Source: an uncultured Poribacteria bacterium
GTDB taxonomy: Bacteria; Poribacteria; WGA-4E; WGA-3G
Length of the DNA stretch: 64,000 nt
Assembly (NCBI GenBank): GCA_951813545.1
Contig: OX638352.1
Coordinates: 806,001 to 870,000 of the forward strand
Reading direction: 5' to 3'
In this document: positions 1-9,805 of the stretch, in pieces
How the letters are laid out: each line of letters opens with the position of its first letter
Numbering within the stretch: the first letter of the stretch is position 1
Made by a program: the position numbers and the translations under genes
Notes under the pieces: generated by a model
What the model was told of the DNA's origin: nothing
Databases searched by the model: none
What the model saw: the letters and a program-made list of their open reading frames with translations, nothing else

Positions 1-2
1 AA

Positions 3-2432
3 CGTCCAACAAGTTCTAAAAAGAACACACAAGCCGAAACGTTGCCCCTCTTCGAGGGAATAGAAACTTCTTCAAAAAACGCACCTACAAAGCGGGAACC
101 GACAACGCATACAACACAGACGGATTACCTATCCTTCCTCCAAGATACAGAGGCTGCGCCACAACAGGCAGAAAACACTCCTACGGAAGAGATTGAGGAA
201 TCCGTACCGATCTCAGACACGCCTGTTGGGACAGACATCACCTCACTCGATTTCTTAAGTGAACCCCTCCAATATCTCAAAGGCATCGGTCCTCGCCGCG
301 CCAGCATGCTTCAAGAAGAACTCGGTCTCCAAACGGTTGGTGAATTCCTTGCCTATTACCCTCGCGATTATATTGATCGTTCCAAAATGGTAGAGATTTA
401 CAGAGTGGGAAGAACAGAGGATGATGAACCGGAGACAATCCAAGGTAAGGTCGTCAATCATACTTCTTCTCCGACTGCCAAGGGAAAACGTATCGGTAAG
501 ATTTCAATTTACGACGGGACCGGTGTAGCCATGCTCGTCAATTTCGGGAGGCGCATCGGCATCATGAAGTCATTGCTTCCTGTTGATACCGAAGTTGTTG
601 TCAGCGGTAAATTCTCGCGCCGTTACAATGAAATCCAAGCGACCGACTATGAGTTTGAACTGTTTGAGGAAGACAATCTGATTCACACAAAACGGATTGT
701 CCCGAAATATGCGCTCACAGTGAAACTCACGGCGAAAATGCTGCGTATGTGGATGCGAACCGCGCTTGAGGCATACGGACAGCAAATCCCTGAGATTCTA
801 CCGCTCGCGCTCCGTCAACGTCAAGGCTTGATTGACAGACAATCCGCTATTAACGAGATCCATTTTCCGACATCAGAAGCACACCGAAAAGCGGCACAAA
901 AACGGCTTGCTTTCGAGGAGTTTTTTCTCCTTAGCCTCGGAATGGAGCTGAAAAAAGAGGATCGGACCTCGGAAGAAGGTATAGCGTTTCGGATTGGAAC
1001 GGAAACAGGGGAAAACATATCCACTCTTCTACGTGATTTTGTCGCTTCGCTTCCATACCAACTCACCGGCGCACAAAAACGGGTTTTTGCTGAAATCCAA
1101 AACGATATGCAGAAGAAAAACGTCATGAATCGACTGATTCAGGGGGATGTTGGTTCCGGTAAGACTATTGTCGCAGCGATGGCGTTGCTCTGTGCGATTG
1201 AAAACGGATATCAAGGTGCCCTGATGGTGCCGACTGAAATCCTCGCAGAGCAGCACTATTACAATCTCACGGAGATGCTTGAACACCTGCAGAAGAAAAA
1301 CAGTGGTGCCGCACAAGAAGACGATGGGAAAATAAACGTCGTGCTGCTCAAAAGCGATCTACCCAAAGCAGAGCGTGAAGAGGCGTTAGAGGCAATCACC
1401 AATGGTTCAGCAGACCTCATTGTTGGAACACAGGCATTGATACAGGAAGGTGTCGATTTCCACAAACTCGGGCTTGTTATTATCGATGAACAACACCGGT
1501 TCGGCGTGATGCAACGCGCGACACTTCGTAACAAAGCGCAATCGGGAAATGGCGACTCAAAACAGCATGTTGCACCTCCGCCAGCACCGGATGTGCTTGT
1601 CATGACAGCGACACCAATCCCAAGAACACTTGCCTTGACCCTTTACGGCGACCTGAATGTGTCTGTGATCGACGAGATGCCTCCGGGTAGGCAGAAGATT
1701 AAGACCTACTGGATAAAAGAAAAGGATAGAGAAAAGTTATACGGTAACCTTCGGAAGGAGATCCAACGCGGCAGACAGGCATACATCGTTTACCCACTTG
1801 TCGAAGAGTCCGAAAAACTGGAAGAACTCAAAGCCGCTACAGAAATGGCAGCGCATCTTCAAAACGACGTGTTCCCCAATCTGCGCGTCGGACTTCTGCA
1901 TGGGCAGATGAGATCCGTCGAGAAACAGGAAGTCATGGCAAACTTCAATACGCGGCACATCGACATCCTCGTCTCAACGACCGTGATCGAAGTCGGCATC
2001 GATGTGCCGAACGCAACGCTGATGGTGATTGAGAATGCAGAACGGTTTGGGTTGTCCCAGTTGCATCAATTGCGTGGACGTGTCGGACGTGGTGAGCATC
2101 AATCGGCGTGTTACCTCGTTGCTATACCGAAGGGTGACGATTCCTATCAACGCATTCAGGCGATGATTCGGACAAACAACGGCTTTAAGATCGCAGAGGC
2201 AGATTTGAACATCCGCGGTCCCGGAGAATTCTTCGGCACCCGCCAATCGGGTATCCCGAATTTCAAGATTGCGAACATTATCCACGATGCCACACTTCTG
2301 GAAACAGCGAAAAAAGAGGCGGAACTATTAGTCAAGGCAGATCCTGCGTTAAGCGCACCCGTGCATCAGTTGTTGAAACGGATGTTACAGAAACATTGGC
2401 GAGGTAATTTGGAGATAGCATCGGTTGGTTAG
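3..2432 (+). CDS. recG: ATP-dependent DNA helicase RecG (5' end outside window)
   Basis: RecG is a superfamily 2 helicase that remodels stalled replication forks and branched recombination intermediates. Counting from a TTG codon at 42, the chain shows an acidic N-terminal extension of about 70 residues, then the family's YLKGIGPRRA segment (about 78-88) leading into the wedge/OB domain. Walker A GDVGSGKT lies near residue 368, the DEQH box near 481, and QLRGRVGRG (helicase motif VI) near 676. The frame is open from base 3 with no stop, and no ribosome binding site precedes the TTG at 42, so the true start probably lies outside the window. At 796 or more residues it is about 100 longer than typical RecG, all of it N-terminal. 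It converges on the next gene with a 7-bp gap. Identity is certain; only the start is unknown. Confidence 0.96.
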   Translation, partial: RPTSSKKNTQAETLPLFEGIETSSKNAPTKREPTTHTTQTDYLSFLQDTEAAPQQAENTPTEEIEESVPISDTPVGTDITSLDFLSEPLQYLKGIGPRRASMLQEELGLQTVGEFLAYYPRDYIDRSKMVEIYRVGRTEDDEPETIQGKVVNHTSSPTAKGKRIGKISIYDGTGVAMLVNFGRRIGIMKSLLPVDTEVVVSGKFSRRYNEIQATDYEFELFEEDNLIHTKRIVPKYALTVKLTAKMLRMWMRTALEAYGQQIPEILPLALRQRQGLIDRQSAINEIHFPTSEAHRKAAQKRLAFEEFFLLSLGMELKKEDRTSEEGIAFRIGTETGENISTLLRDFVASLPYQLTGAQKRVFAEIQNDMQKKNVMNRLIQGDVGSGKTIVAAMALLCAIENGYQGALMVPTEILAEQHYYNLTEMLEHLQKKNSGAAQEDDGKINVVLLKSDLPKAEREEALEAITNGSADLIVGTQALIQEGVDFHKLGLVIIDEQHRFGVMQRATLRNKAQSGNGDSKQHVAPPPAPDVLVMTATPIPRTLALTLYGDLNVSVIDEMPPGRQKIKTYWIKEKDREKLYGNLRKEIQRGRQAYIVYPLVEESEKLEELKAATEMAAHLQNDVFPNLRVGLLHGQMRSVEKQEVMANFNTRHIDILVSTTVIEVGIDVPNATLMVIENAERFGLSQLHQLRGRVGRGEHQSACYLVAIPKGDDSYQRIQAMIRTNNGFKIAEADLNIRGPGEFFGTRQSGIPNFKIANIIHDATLLETAKKEAELLVKADPALSAPVHQLLKRMLQKHWRGNLEIASVG

Positions 2433-2439
2433 TTGTTCC

Positions 2440-3414
2440 TTACGCAGCGAGACCCGTATTTATCAAACGGTATAACTGTGGAACAGTCACCGAAAAATCA
2501 CCGGAGATGTGATACCCTTCACCGCCGTCTTTCACTGTGCGGATGAGAATTGTTTTCTTAGGGCGGTGGTAGTAGTGCGCATCGGTGGTCTCTCCCTCCT
2601 CTTGGAAATCAGGGAAATCAATCAGATCAAAGTTGGCAGTTGTGAAATGCCGAATCTCTTCACCGCGCTGGGTTGCAATGTTGCGTGCCATTGAGAGGCT
2701 TTTGAGGTAGACTTCGGGTCCCATGACAGCAGAACCCAGATTCAGAAAAACACCACCTTCTAATTGAGAGACACTGTGCGCAAATCGAAGAAAATCCTCG
2801 CCGGTTGTCCAACCCATGGCAGCATAATCGGCGGAAGGATGCTGGTCGATGATGTCGTAGCCGATTCCCTTGTGAACGGTAAATGGCACGCCTAAGCGAT
2901 ACGCAGCGGCAAACATGCTCACATCGCGATACGGAAAAGAGATACCCTGTTCGCCTTCTTGGATTAATCTACCGACTGCTTTTCCGAAACCGAGTTTATC
3001 CCGATACCCCCGAACAATTGCCTCGTTCAGGTAGCGTCCTGTCTCCTCCCAATTGCCGAACTTACCGTCCCAGATATAGTCCTCAACATCTTCAAGCGTT
3101 GCACCGATGTGTGCAAGTTCAAAGTCGTGGATCGCACACGCGCCATTGGTGGCGACATGCGTGATAATACCGCGTTCCATCAAATCGATGATGAAGCGAG
3201 AGTTGCCGCGCCGCATGACGTGCGCGCCCATCATCCAGATGACCTGTCTTCCTGCGCGATGCGCCTCGACAATCCGTTCTGCAACAATACGGAGATGAGG
3301 ATTTTCGTGGGGTGGTGCCTCCGCATCTAACGAATAAACATCCGCCACTGTCATCTTGTGCCGGCGTTCAGAGAGCGGTAGGACTGTGAGTCGCTCACGA
3401 TTCAGTCTATCCAT
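2440..3414 (-). CDS. conserved protein, possibly deoxyhypusine-synthase-like fold
   Basis: The 324-residue product has no signal peptide or membrane segment. Alternating hydrophobic strands and glycine-rich turns suggest a Rossmann-type enzyme, for example IWMMGAHVMRRGN near residue 60, HVATNGACAIHDFE near 95 and FTVHKGIGYDIID near 190. The pattern faintly recalls deoxyhypusine-synthase-like NAD-binding proteins found in bacteria, but I cannot confirm that, and no substrate can be named. The ATG lies 5 bp after the smc stop codon on the same strand, so it is almost certainly co-transcribed with smc and perhaps translationally coupled to it. The full length looks intact. Confidence 0.6.
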   Translation of the reverse strand: MDRLNRERLTVLPLSERRHKMTVADVYSLDAEAPPHENPHLRIVAERIVEAHRAGRQVIWMMGAHVMRRGNSRFIIDLMERGIITHVATNGACAIHDFELAHIGATLEDVEDYIWDGKFGNWEETGRYLNEAIVRGYRDKLGFGKAVGRLIQEGEQGISFPYRDVSMFAAAYRLGVPFTVHKGIGYDIIDQHPSADYAAMGWTTGEDFLRFAHSVSQLEGGVFLNLGSAVMGPEVYLKSLSMARNIATQRGEEIRHFTTANFDLIDFPDFQEEGETTDAHYYHRPKKTILIRTVKDGGEGYHISGDFSVTVPQLYRLINTGLAA

Positions 3415-3419
3415 TATGG

Positions 3420-6400
3420 TTACTCAGCAAACTTGGCAGAGACAATCTTAGAGATACCCGCCTGTTCCATCGTTACACCGTACATCGCGTCAGCGATTTC
3501 CATCGTTCGGCGGTTGTGCGTGATAATAACGAACTGCGTATTCTCGGAATAGGCACGGATGAGATTGGTGAAGCGAAGCACGTTTGCCTCGTCAAGTGCA
3601 GCATCAACTTCGTCAAGTACACAGAAGGGGCTTGGCTTAATTTTGAAAACAGCAAACAGGAGTCCGATCGCAACTAAGGAACGTTCGCCACCGGAAAGCT
3701 GCGTGATGCTCTGCGGACGTTTGCCCGGTGGACGCGCAATAATGTCAATCCCCGAATCAAGCACGTCGGACGCATCTGTCAATAGCAATTCGGTTTCGCC
3801 ACCGCCGAAGAGTTGTGCAAAAACCTCCTGGAAGTTTGCCTGCACCTGTTCAAACGTCTTAAGAAATACTTCCCTTGAGGTCTGGTTGATTTTCTGTATC
3901 GCCTGAGTGGTCGCATGCATCGACTGTTCGACATCATCACGCTGAGTGATAAGGAAATCGCGGCGTTTCTTATGTTCCTCGTAAGTCTCAATCGCCTTGA
4001 GGTTTACCGCGCCCATTCCAGCAAGCTCTGCCTTCAACTTTTCAATGTTATCCAACAGATCTATCTCGTCCATTGACTGTTCGTTCTCCACTACCGGCGG
4101 TAGTTCATCAATCGAGACCTGATATTTATCGTGGATACTGGTTGAAACCGATTTTATCCGCATTTCAAGCTGCGTCGTTTTGACTTCGAGTTGATGGCGC
4201 GCCTTATTCTGTTTCTCAAAGTTTCTGCGGGTTGCACGCATCTCCTTTTGGAGAACGGCTACCCCTTCAAGGAGTGTTTCTCGTTCTTCAGTCAGCTCAT
4301 CAACACGTCCTTCGGCTTCGGCGCGGTCGCCCTCTAAACGAAGGAACTCGCGTTGCGCCGCCTCTACCTGTTCCCCAAGGTCAATTTTGGTTTGCTCATC
4401 CGAGTCGATAACCGCTTGTTGTTCAGCGATATCCTTTGCCGTCCGCTGTTGTGTCTCCTTAAGCGTTTTTATCTCGGATGCCAAGCCTTCCAACTTCTGA
4501 TGCTGCCCTGCCAAGAAGACTTCCATATCTTGGCAGGTGCTCGCGACCTCAGTATGTTTCCGGTTTTCACTCTCAATCTGTTCGGACATCCGTTCAATCC
4601 ATCGCTTGGCACGCGTGCTCTTTTGCGTCAACGCCGCGATTTCAGTCGCAAGCGACTGCTGTTCTTCACGCGATGCCGCCACTGTGCTGCCTAATTCACG
4701 GTTTTCCGCTTCAACTTTAGCGAATTGTTGTTCAAGCCGGACAATCTCGAGGTTCGTCTGCTCTATATCCTTTGTCAATGACGCTCTCTCAACCCGTTTA
4801 TCCTGCCACTGCGCAGTGAGCGTCTGCCGCGTTTTTTGTAAGTTCGCGATTGCTGCGGCGTACGCTTTGCGTTTCTGATTCTTCTGATTAGAGGTCCGCG
4901 TCAATCGTCCGATCTCGTCCTCAAGTACTTCAAGCTCACGGGCACGGCTGAGTAATCCGCTCGTCCTTTGATTCGTTTGCCCGCCTGTGATAGCTCCTGA
5001 CGTATTGATAACCTCGCCATCCAACGTGACGAGGCGGGCACTTGGATGGAATCGACGGGTAAGCAGTACTGCGGCATCCAAATTTTCGATAACGAGTGTA
5101 TTGCCCAACAGATGTCGCATGGCAGTCTCATATTTGGGATCGTAATCGATCAATTCCTCAGCAATGCCAATGACACCTGGCTGGTTCAGTAGTGCTTCAT
5201 CATCAAATCTGCGTCCACGTAAAATATCAAGCGGGAGGAACGTCACCCTACCCGCGCGATGCTTTTTAAGGAAAGCAATACCGCTTTGTGCATCCTCAGC
5301 AGTTTCGGTAATAACATTTTGGATGGCACTGCCGAGCGCAACCTCTATAGCAATTTCATACTCGGTATCCGTTGTGACCAATTCGGCGACAACACCACAC
5401 ACTCCCTGGAACTGATCGGGATAATGGGTCTTCGCCTGCATTATTGCCCGAACACCAGCATAGTATCCCTCATAAGCAGATTGCAATTCTTGTAGCGATT
5501 TAAGCCGTGAGACGCTACTCCCTAAAGTATTCTGTAAACCTTGGATTTCAGATTCAAGCTTGCGGAGTGCATCCTGATTTTCGCTCAACTCTGTTTCTGT
5601 CTGATTTCTCTGAGCTTCAATTTGAACGAGGGCTGCCTTCAGTTGTGTTTCGGCACGCTGGACTTCAGCACGAGCATCAGTAGCAGTCCTGAGTTCAGTC
5701 GTCAATGCTGTCTTGCTCTCTTTGAGACGATTGAGATTCTCCTCACTACTGGTCAACTTATGCTCAATCGCTAAGCGTTCGCGCTCAAGTGTCGTTAATT
5801 CCGTTGCGGTTTCCTGTAAAACGGCTTGTGCTTCCTGCACAGCGTCCTTTGCGGAACTGATACGTGCGGCGAGTTCGTTCAGGAGCTGCTGGCGCGCTGC
5901 CAATCGGCTTTCCTCTATTTTGCAGGATGCTTCAAGTTTTTGGAACTCTTGGGTGCGCTGTCGTTGCTGTGTAATAAGGGCTGTTTGCTGTGCTTTTAAG
6001 GATTCAAGCGTTTGGAGTGCTCGTTCCCGCTGTCGTTGAATATTGAGCTGACGTTCCTTGTGAAGGACGATCTGACGTTCAATTTGCTCAATCTGTGTTT
6101 CAATCTCGCGAAGTGCCGTCTGTCCTTCACGTATAGCTGTATCCAATTCAGACTGACGATTTGTGGAACTTTCAATACGTTCCTCAGCGGCTTTAAGCGT
6201 TTCAGAAGCACTCGCGACACTCGTTAAAATCTCATCCAAATCAGTTTGGGCTTGGTTATAATCCGTGCGGAGTTTATCGTATTCCCTGTGTGCGAGGTCC
6301 AACTCAAATTGCTTTAACTGCGCCTGCTGGGCGTGATAGTACCGCGCTTGTTCCGCTTGCTCCTGGAGCGCTTCGGTTTCGCGTTGTAACTCCTGAATCA

Positions 6401-7013
6401 CATCGTTGATACGAACGAGATTTTGCTCAGTCTGTTCAAGTTTACGGAGTGCTGTTTTCTTTCGGTGTTTATATTTCGTAATGCCAGCAACTTCATCAAA
6501 TAGAAAGCGGCGTTCTTCGGGCCGCACGTTTAGGATCAGGTCAATCTTGCTCTGCTCCATAACGGAGTAGGCGTCAACCCCGATACCCGTATCCATAAAA
6601 AGTTCGCTAATGTCGCGGAGACGGCACGGGCTCTGATTAATTAGATAGCGGCTTTCGCCATTGCGTCCGAGGTGGCGACACACCTCAACTTCGGGAGATC
6701 CGAGGGCAATGTTAGGAGTGTCTTGTGTGGGTGCAGCTGGATTGGCAAGACCATTATTTGAAAAACGCAGTGCTACCTCTGTTTTCTGCGCGGGTGCGAA
6801 GTTAGCACCGCCGTTGAAAAGCAGGTCGCGCATAGAAGTACACCGTAGGGCGCGGGCACTCTGTTCCCCGAGTACCCATCGAATGGCATCGGAGACATTG
6901 CTTTTTCCACAACCATTGGGTCCGACAATAGTAGTAACACCGGGTTCGAGTATCAACTCAACTTCTTCGGCAAAACTCTTGAATCCTCGAATTTTGATGC
7001 TATTTAAGTGCAA
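3420..7013 (-). CDS. smc: chromosome segregation protein SMC
   Basis: SMC is the coiled-coil ATPase that compacts and segregates the chromosome, normally with ScpA and ScpB. Walker [10 protein letters not shown] is at residues 31-39, followed by the [14 protein letters not shown] segment of the head. Long heptad-rich coiled coils flank a hinge ([19 protein letters not shown] and onward, about 520-680). The ABC signature LSGGERSL is near 1104 and Walker [12 protein letters not shown] near 1131. The length of 1197 residues is normal for the family. The start is a TTG at 7013, preceded at good spacing by GGGAGG on the minus strand; no ATG near the N-terminal [14 protein letters not shown] gives a better start. 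The downstream gene of unknown function follows in the same transcript. Confidence 0.96.
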   Translation of the reverse strand: MHLNSIKIRGFKSFAEEVELILEPGVTTIVGPNGCGKSNVSDAIRWVLGEQSARALRCTSMRDLLFNGGANFAPAQKTEVALRFSNNGLANPAAPTQDTPNIALGSPEVEVCRHLGRNGESRYLINQSPCRLRDISELFMDTGIGVDAYSVMEQSKIDLILNVRPEERRFLFDEVAGITKYKHRKKTALRKLEQTEQNLVRINDVIQELQRETEALQEQAEQARYYHAQQAQLKQFELDLAHREYDKLRTDYNQAQTDLDEILTSVASASETLKAAEERIESSTNRQSELDTAIREGQTALREIETQIEQIERQIVLHKERQLNIQRQRERALQTLESLKAQQTALITQQRQRTQEFQKLEASCKIEESRLAARQQLLNELAARISSAKDAVQEAQAVLQETATELTTLERERLAIEHKLTSSEENLNRLKESKTALTTELRTATDARAEVQRAETQLKAALVQIEAQRNQTETELSENQDALRKLESEIQGLQNTLGSSVSRLKSLQELQSAYEGYYAGVRAIMQAKTHYPDQFQGVCGVVAELVTTDTEYEIAIEVALGSAIQNVITETAEDAQSGIAFLKKHRAGRVTFLPLDILRGRRFDDEALLNQPGVIGIAEELIDYDPKYETAMRHLLGNTLVIENLDAAVLLTRRFHPSARLVTLDGEVINTSGAITGGQTNQRTSGLLSRARELEVLEDEIGRLTRTSNQKNQKRKAYAAAIANLQKTRQTLTAQWQDKRVERASLTKDIEQTNLEIVRLEQQFAKVEAENRELGSTVAASREEQQSLATEIAALTQKSTRAKRWIERMSEQIESENRKHTEVASTCQDMEVFLAGQHQKLEGLASEIKTLKETQQRTAKDIAEQQAVIDSDEQTKIDLGEQVEAAQREFLRLEGDRAEAEGRVDELTEERETLLEGVAVLQKEMRATRRNFEKQNKARHQLEVKTTQLEMRIKSVSTSIHDKYQVSIDELPPVVENEQSMDEIDLLDNIEKLKAELAGMGAVNLKAIETYEEHKKRRDFLITQRDDVEQSMHATTQAIQKINQTSREVFLKTFEQVQANFQEVFAQLFGGGETELLLTDASDVLDSGIDIIARPPGKRPQSITQLSGGERSLVAIGLLFAVFKIKPSPFCVLDEVDAALDEANVLRFTNLIRAYSENTQFVIITHNRRTMEIADAMYGVTMEQAGISKIVSAKFAE

Positions 7014-7185
7014 AGGTTCAACCTCCCACTATATATTTAGGTAATTAGCTTAATGATAAGCAGTTTTTTTAGGTAAAGCCTTCAAATGTGATTCTCGTCT
7101 CACGAGGTATAAACACACCTGCAAACCTTACCCAAGCAAGAACATTGTATAAAACGCAATACCGTTAGAAAAAGTTTCACGATTT

Positions 7186-7938
7186 TTAAGGGTCCAAAGT
7201 TCTCGCCAGTGTTAAAACATCGATTTCAGCGGGATCGGCAGTCCATAATTCGCTGACCGCCTCACGAATCGTAGCACCAGTCGTGAAAACATCGTCAATG
7301 ACTAAGAGGTTTTTTCCGCGAATAATATCTGGGTCTCGGACCTCAAAAGCATCGACGATGTTCTGCTGGCGGGCTTCTCTGTCCAAACTGCTTTGCGCGA
7401 CTGTGTGTCGCTTCCGAACCAGCATATCTGTGAGAACTGGCACGCCTTCTGCTTCCACAATCCCATTGGCAAGGAGTGTCGCCTGATTAAAACCGCGTTC
7501 TCTTAAACGTTTTTTATGAATTGGGATGGGCAGAACGAAGTCGTAGTCTGCAATACAACAGTCCAAGGGTCTGTGTGCGTTCACCAACTGAATCAGATGT
7601 TGCACAAGTACCTTTTTCTTCTCAAATTTAAAGAGATGTATTGCCTCTTGGAGTGTTGTCTGATAAAATGCTATAGATCTGAGTTTACCGTAACGTGGCG
7701 GGGAGATCGCACACGTATCACAGCGTCCATCCACACCCGGTATACCACATATATCACACCAAGGCAACTCAAGAAATTGAATGTCCTGCCAGCAGTTATT
7801 ACAGATATAAGGCACAGATGTAACCCCAAGAAATTCCTCGCAGACCCGGCATTCCGCGGGATAGAGGAAAACTACAGCGGTTTCAAATATGTCCCGTAAT
7901 AAAGAAGGCATCTGTAAACCTATCGGCTTCGATCCCAT
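7186..7938 (-). CDS. comF: ComF family phosphoribosyltransferase-like protein
   Basis: ComF-family proteins take part in DNA uptake and single-strand DNA handling in competent bacteria, though many members are otherwise uncharacterised. Near the N-terminus there are two Cys4 zinc-ribbon clusters (C-R-V-C, C-N-N-C, then C-D-I-C and C-D-T-C). The PRPP-binding loop VIDDVFTTGAT lies near the C-terminus. The reading frame extends to a GTG at 7950, but the ATG at 7938 is better placed behind AAGGTG, so I use it (250 residues). It reads away from the hydrolase at 8030 across a short AT-rich divergent region. It lies upstream of smc on the same strand with a 172-bp gap, so shared transcription is possible but not shown. 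Confidence 0.9.
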   Translation of the reverse strand: MGSKPIGLQMPSLLRDIFETAVVFLYPAECRVCEEFLGVTSVPYICNNCWQDIQFLELPWCDICGIPGVDGRCDTCAISPPRYGKLRSIAFYQTTLQEAIHLFKFEKKKVLVQHLIQLVNAHRPLDCCIADYDFVLPIPIHKKRLRERGFNQATLLANGIVEAEGVPVLTDMLVRKRHTVAQSSLDREARQQNIVDAFEVRDPDIIRGKNLLVIDDVFTTGATIREAVSELWTADPAEIDVLTLARTLDP

Positions 7939-7951
7939 GTGATGCAACACC

Positions 7952-7979
7952 TTACTGAAATTAGAAGTTATTATATAAT
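7952..7979 (+). promoter_or_regulatory. possible sigma-70-type promoter for the hydrolase
   Basis: TTACTG (7952-7957) and TATAAT (7974-7979) are separated by 16 bp, 50 bp upstream of the hydrolase start and inside the divergent intergenic region. The -10 is perfect and the -35 is mediocre. The AT-rich palindromic setting means it could also serve comF on the other strand. Confidence 0.35.
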
Positions 7980-8029
7980 AAGTTTACCACAAATAAGTTT
8001 TAATGTCAAGACAAAGGAGCACAAAAAAG

Positions 8030-8806
8030 ATGGAAAGACCAGTCGTATTTTACAATCAAGGGCAACAACTGAACGGGATACTACATTCACCGACGCGTCG
8101 CGATGTATTGTGCCCCGCAGTTGCTTTTTTTCATGGATTCACCGGAACAAAGGTTGAACCGCACAGAATATTCGTTAAGACTGCACGGGAACTTGCCGCC
8201 CGCGAATTTTATGTGTTTCGCTTTGATTTTCGCGGCTCCGGGGACAGTGAAGGTGATTTCTCGGAGATGACTATCGGTGGTGAGGTTTCCGATGCCATCA
8301 AGTCAATCGACGTTCTCACTGCTATGCAGGGAGTAGATCCCGAACGCATCGGCATTTTGGGGTTGAGCATGGGTGGCTGCGTCGCGGCGTGTGTCTCTGG
8401 ACAAGATGCACGTGTAAAATCAACGGTGATGTGGGCACCACTCTCAGACGACCCACCAGACCGAAAACAGGAGATACTGGAGCGGTCCAAAAACACGCCG
8501 ACACCGGAGGAGATCGCGCAAGCGAACCCAAACATCGTCGGAAAGGCGTTTTACGAAGAACTCCCCAACATATCGCCTTCTGCTCTTATCCAGCAGTTTG
8601 CAGGCGCGCTTCTCGTGATTCACGGCAGTGGTGATGATGTCGTGCCGGTCTCGCATGGGAAACGTTATTATGAATTGATGCGCGAACGCGACGCTCCGAC
8701 AGCACTTGAAATTATTGATAAGGGTGACCACACTTTCAACACTGTCGCATGGGAGCAAGCGGTGATCGCCAAATCGGTTGCATGGTTTCAACGGACATTG
8801 GCATAG
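8030..8806 (+). CDS. alpha/beta hydrolase (esterase-like)
   Basis: This is a serine hydrolase of the alpha/beta fold with no signal peptide, so it is probably a cytosolic esterase or acyl-hydrolase of unknown substrate. The oxyanion region HGFTG, the strand FDFRGSGDSEG, the nucleophile elbow GLSMGG, the acid in HGSGDDVVP and the histidine in KGDHTFN form a complete catalytic set. The order and spacing resemble the cinnamoyl-esterase/peptidase-S9-like group. An upstream ATG exists at 8003, but AAAGGAG at 8013-8019 sits at proper distance from the ATG at 8030, giving 258 residues. The stop is 1 bp from the stop of the convergent Gfo/Idh gene. Confidence 0.88.
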   Translation: MERPVVFYNQGQQLNGILHSPTRRDVLCPAVAFFHGFTGTKVEPHRIFVKTARELAAREFYVFRFDFRGSGDSEGDFSEMTIGGEVSDAIKSIDVLTAMQGVDPERIGILGLSMGGCVAACVSGQDARVKSTVMWAPLSDDPPDRKQEILERSKNTPTPEEIAQANPNIVGKAFYEELPNISPSALIQQFAGALLVIHGSGDDVVPVSHGKRYYELMRERDAPTALEIIDKGDHTFNTVAWEQAVIAKSVAWFQRTLA

Positions 8807-8807
8807 A

Positions 8808-9758
8808 CTATTCGGATGAGAGACTGATACGGATCGCCTCAAGGGCAACCCTCGCGTCTTCCAAATTCGGGGGTTGGTCAGCAGCATCTCGGATTTCAGA
8901 TAGCCACAATTTCTGAAGTGTCGGCTGTGGTGAATCTGGAATAACGAGCGGTGTCACACCAGCGGGTGTCGTGCAGTGCCATCCGTCTCCAGCATCGCTT
9001 ATCGTGCCATCGGTGAGGACATAGCGTTCATGTTCTTCAGCGGCGTTAATGGCAACGCCACCCGCCCATGTCCACTGTCCAACGCCGCCACGTTCAAATT
9101 CAACGGTGAGCGTGTTGACAAACCGATCGTATTGCCCGTTCTCCTTTAGTCCTTCGTAGACAGCATTCTTTTTAACAGACGCGGCTCCACCGAAGAAATC
9201 CACAATCGGATAGATATGATAGATGAAGAAATGGGCAGGTGTGCCTGATACCGATAGATTGAAAAGGATTTCAGGACGCGCACCGCGACCGGGTGTGAGG
9301 CGTACAAAGGAGGTGAGCAGTAAGTCGCCGAGTTCGCCTATCTTCTGCTTGAGTGCTTTGTGGGTATTGGAGACAGCTTCTGGATGTGAGACTCGGAGAA
9401 CACGACCTCGGTCCTCAGCGAGCCGAAGTGCTGCTTCGCCCTCACCGACATCACTGGCGAGCGGATATTCCACAAAGACATGTTTATCTGCCCGTAATGC
9501 CGCGAGGACGATCTCACCGTGGCTGTCGTTGTGTGTACAGATAACGACACCGTTTATATCTTCGCGTTGAACAAGGCGATGCCATTCGGGGATAAATACG
9601 GCGTTATGCTCTCCGGCAAGTTGCGTTCCTGTCTGCTCATTTCTGGAGGCGATCGCTACGACTTCAGCGGTTTCCATTGGTGCGAATCGGACGAGGTGGT
9701 GCCGTGCCATCCCGCCCGAACCGATAATTCCGATTTTAATATTCGTCATATTTTTCAT
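8808..9758 (-). CDS. Gfo/Idh/MocA family oxidoreductase with EYP instead of EKP
   Basis: Proteins of this family are NAD(P)-dependent oxidoreductases, often acting on sugars or cyclitols. The N-terminal Rossmann motif is GIIGSGGMARHH, and a C-terminal alpha/beta domain follows. The normal E-K-P motif, whose lysine is catalytic in most members, reads VEYP here. To my knowledge biliverdin reductases of this fold carry the same EYP, so the substrate cannot be assumed to be a sugar. The frame runs to a TTG at 9761; the ATG at 9758 is more likely, giving 316 residues. It lies 47 bp downstream of the rhamnose isomerase on the same strand, with a palindromic element in the gap, so co-transcription is plausible. 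Confidence 0.88.
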   Translation of the reverse strand: MKNMTNIKIGIIGSGGMARHHLVRFAPMETAEVVAIASRNEQTGTQLAGEHNAVFIPEWHRLVQREDINGVVICTHNDSHGEIVLAALRADKHVFVEYPLASDVGEGEAALRLAEDRGRVLRVSHPEAVSNTHKALKQKIGELGDLLLTSFVRLTPGRGARPEILFNLSVSGTPAHFFIYHIYPIVDFFGGAASVKKNAVYEGLKENGQYDRFVNTLTVEFERGGVGQWTWAGGVAINAAEEHERYVLTDGTISDAGDGWHCTTPAGVTPLVIPDSPQPTLQKLWLSEIRDAADQPPNLEDARVALEAIRISLSSE

Positions 9759-9768
9759 CAATTTCGCT

Positions 9769-9789
9769 GGCGAGGTTTCAAACCTCGCC
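9769..9789. repeat. intergenic palindrome (GGCGAGGTTT type)
   Basis: Two perfect 10-bp arms, GGCGAGGTTT and AAACCTCGCC, flank a single C between the rhamnose isomerase stop and the next gene's start. The same motif recurs at 22359 and 35505, and diverged versions occur at 11191, 22299, 33001 and 50719. Role unknown; an RNA hairpin or a REP-like element is possible. Confidence 0.75.
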
Positions 9790-9805
9790 TACATGTAATT
9801 TCCTG

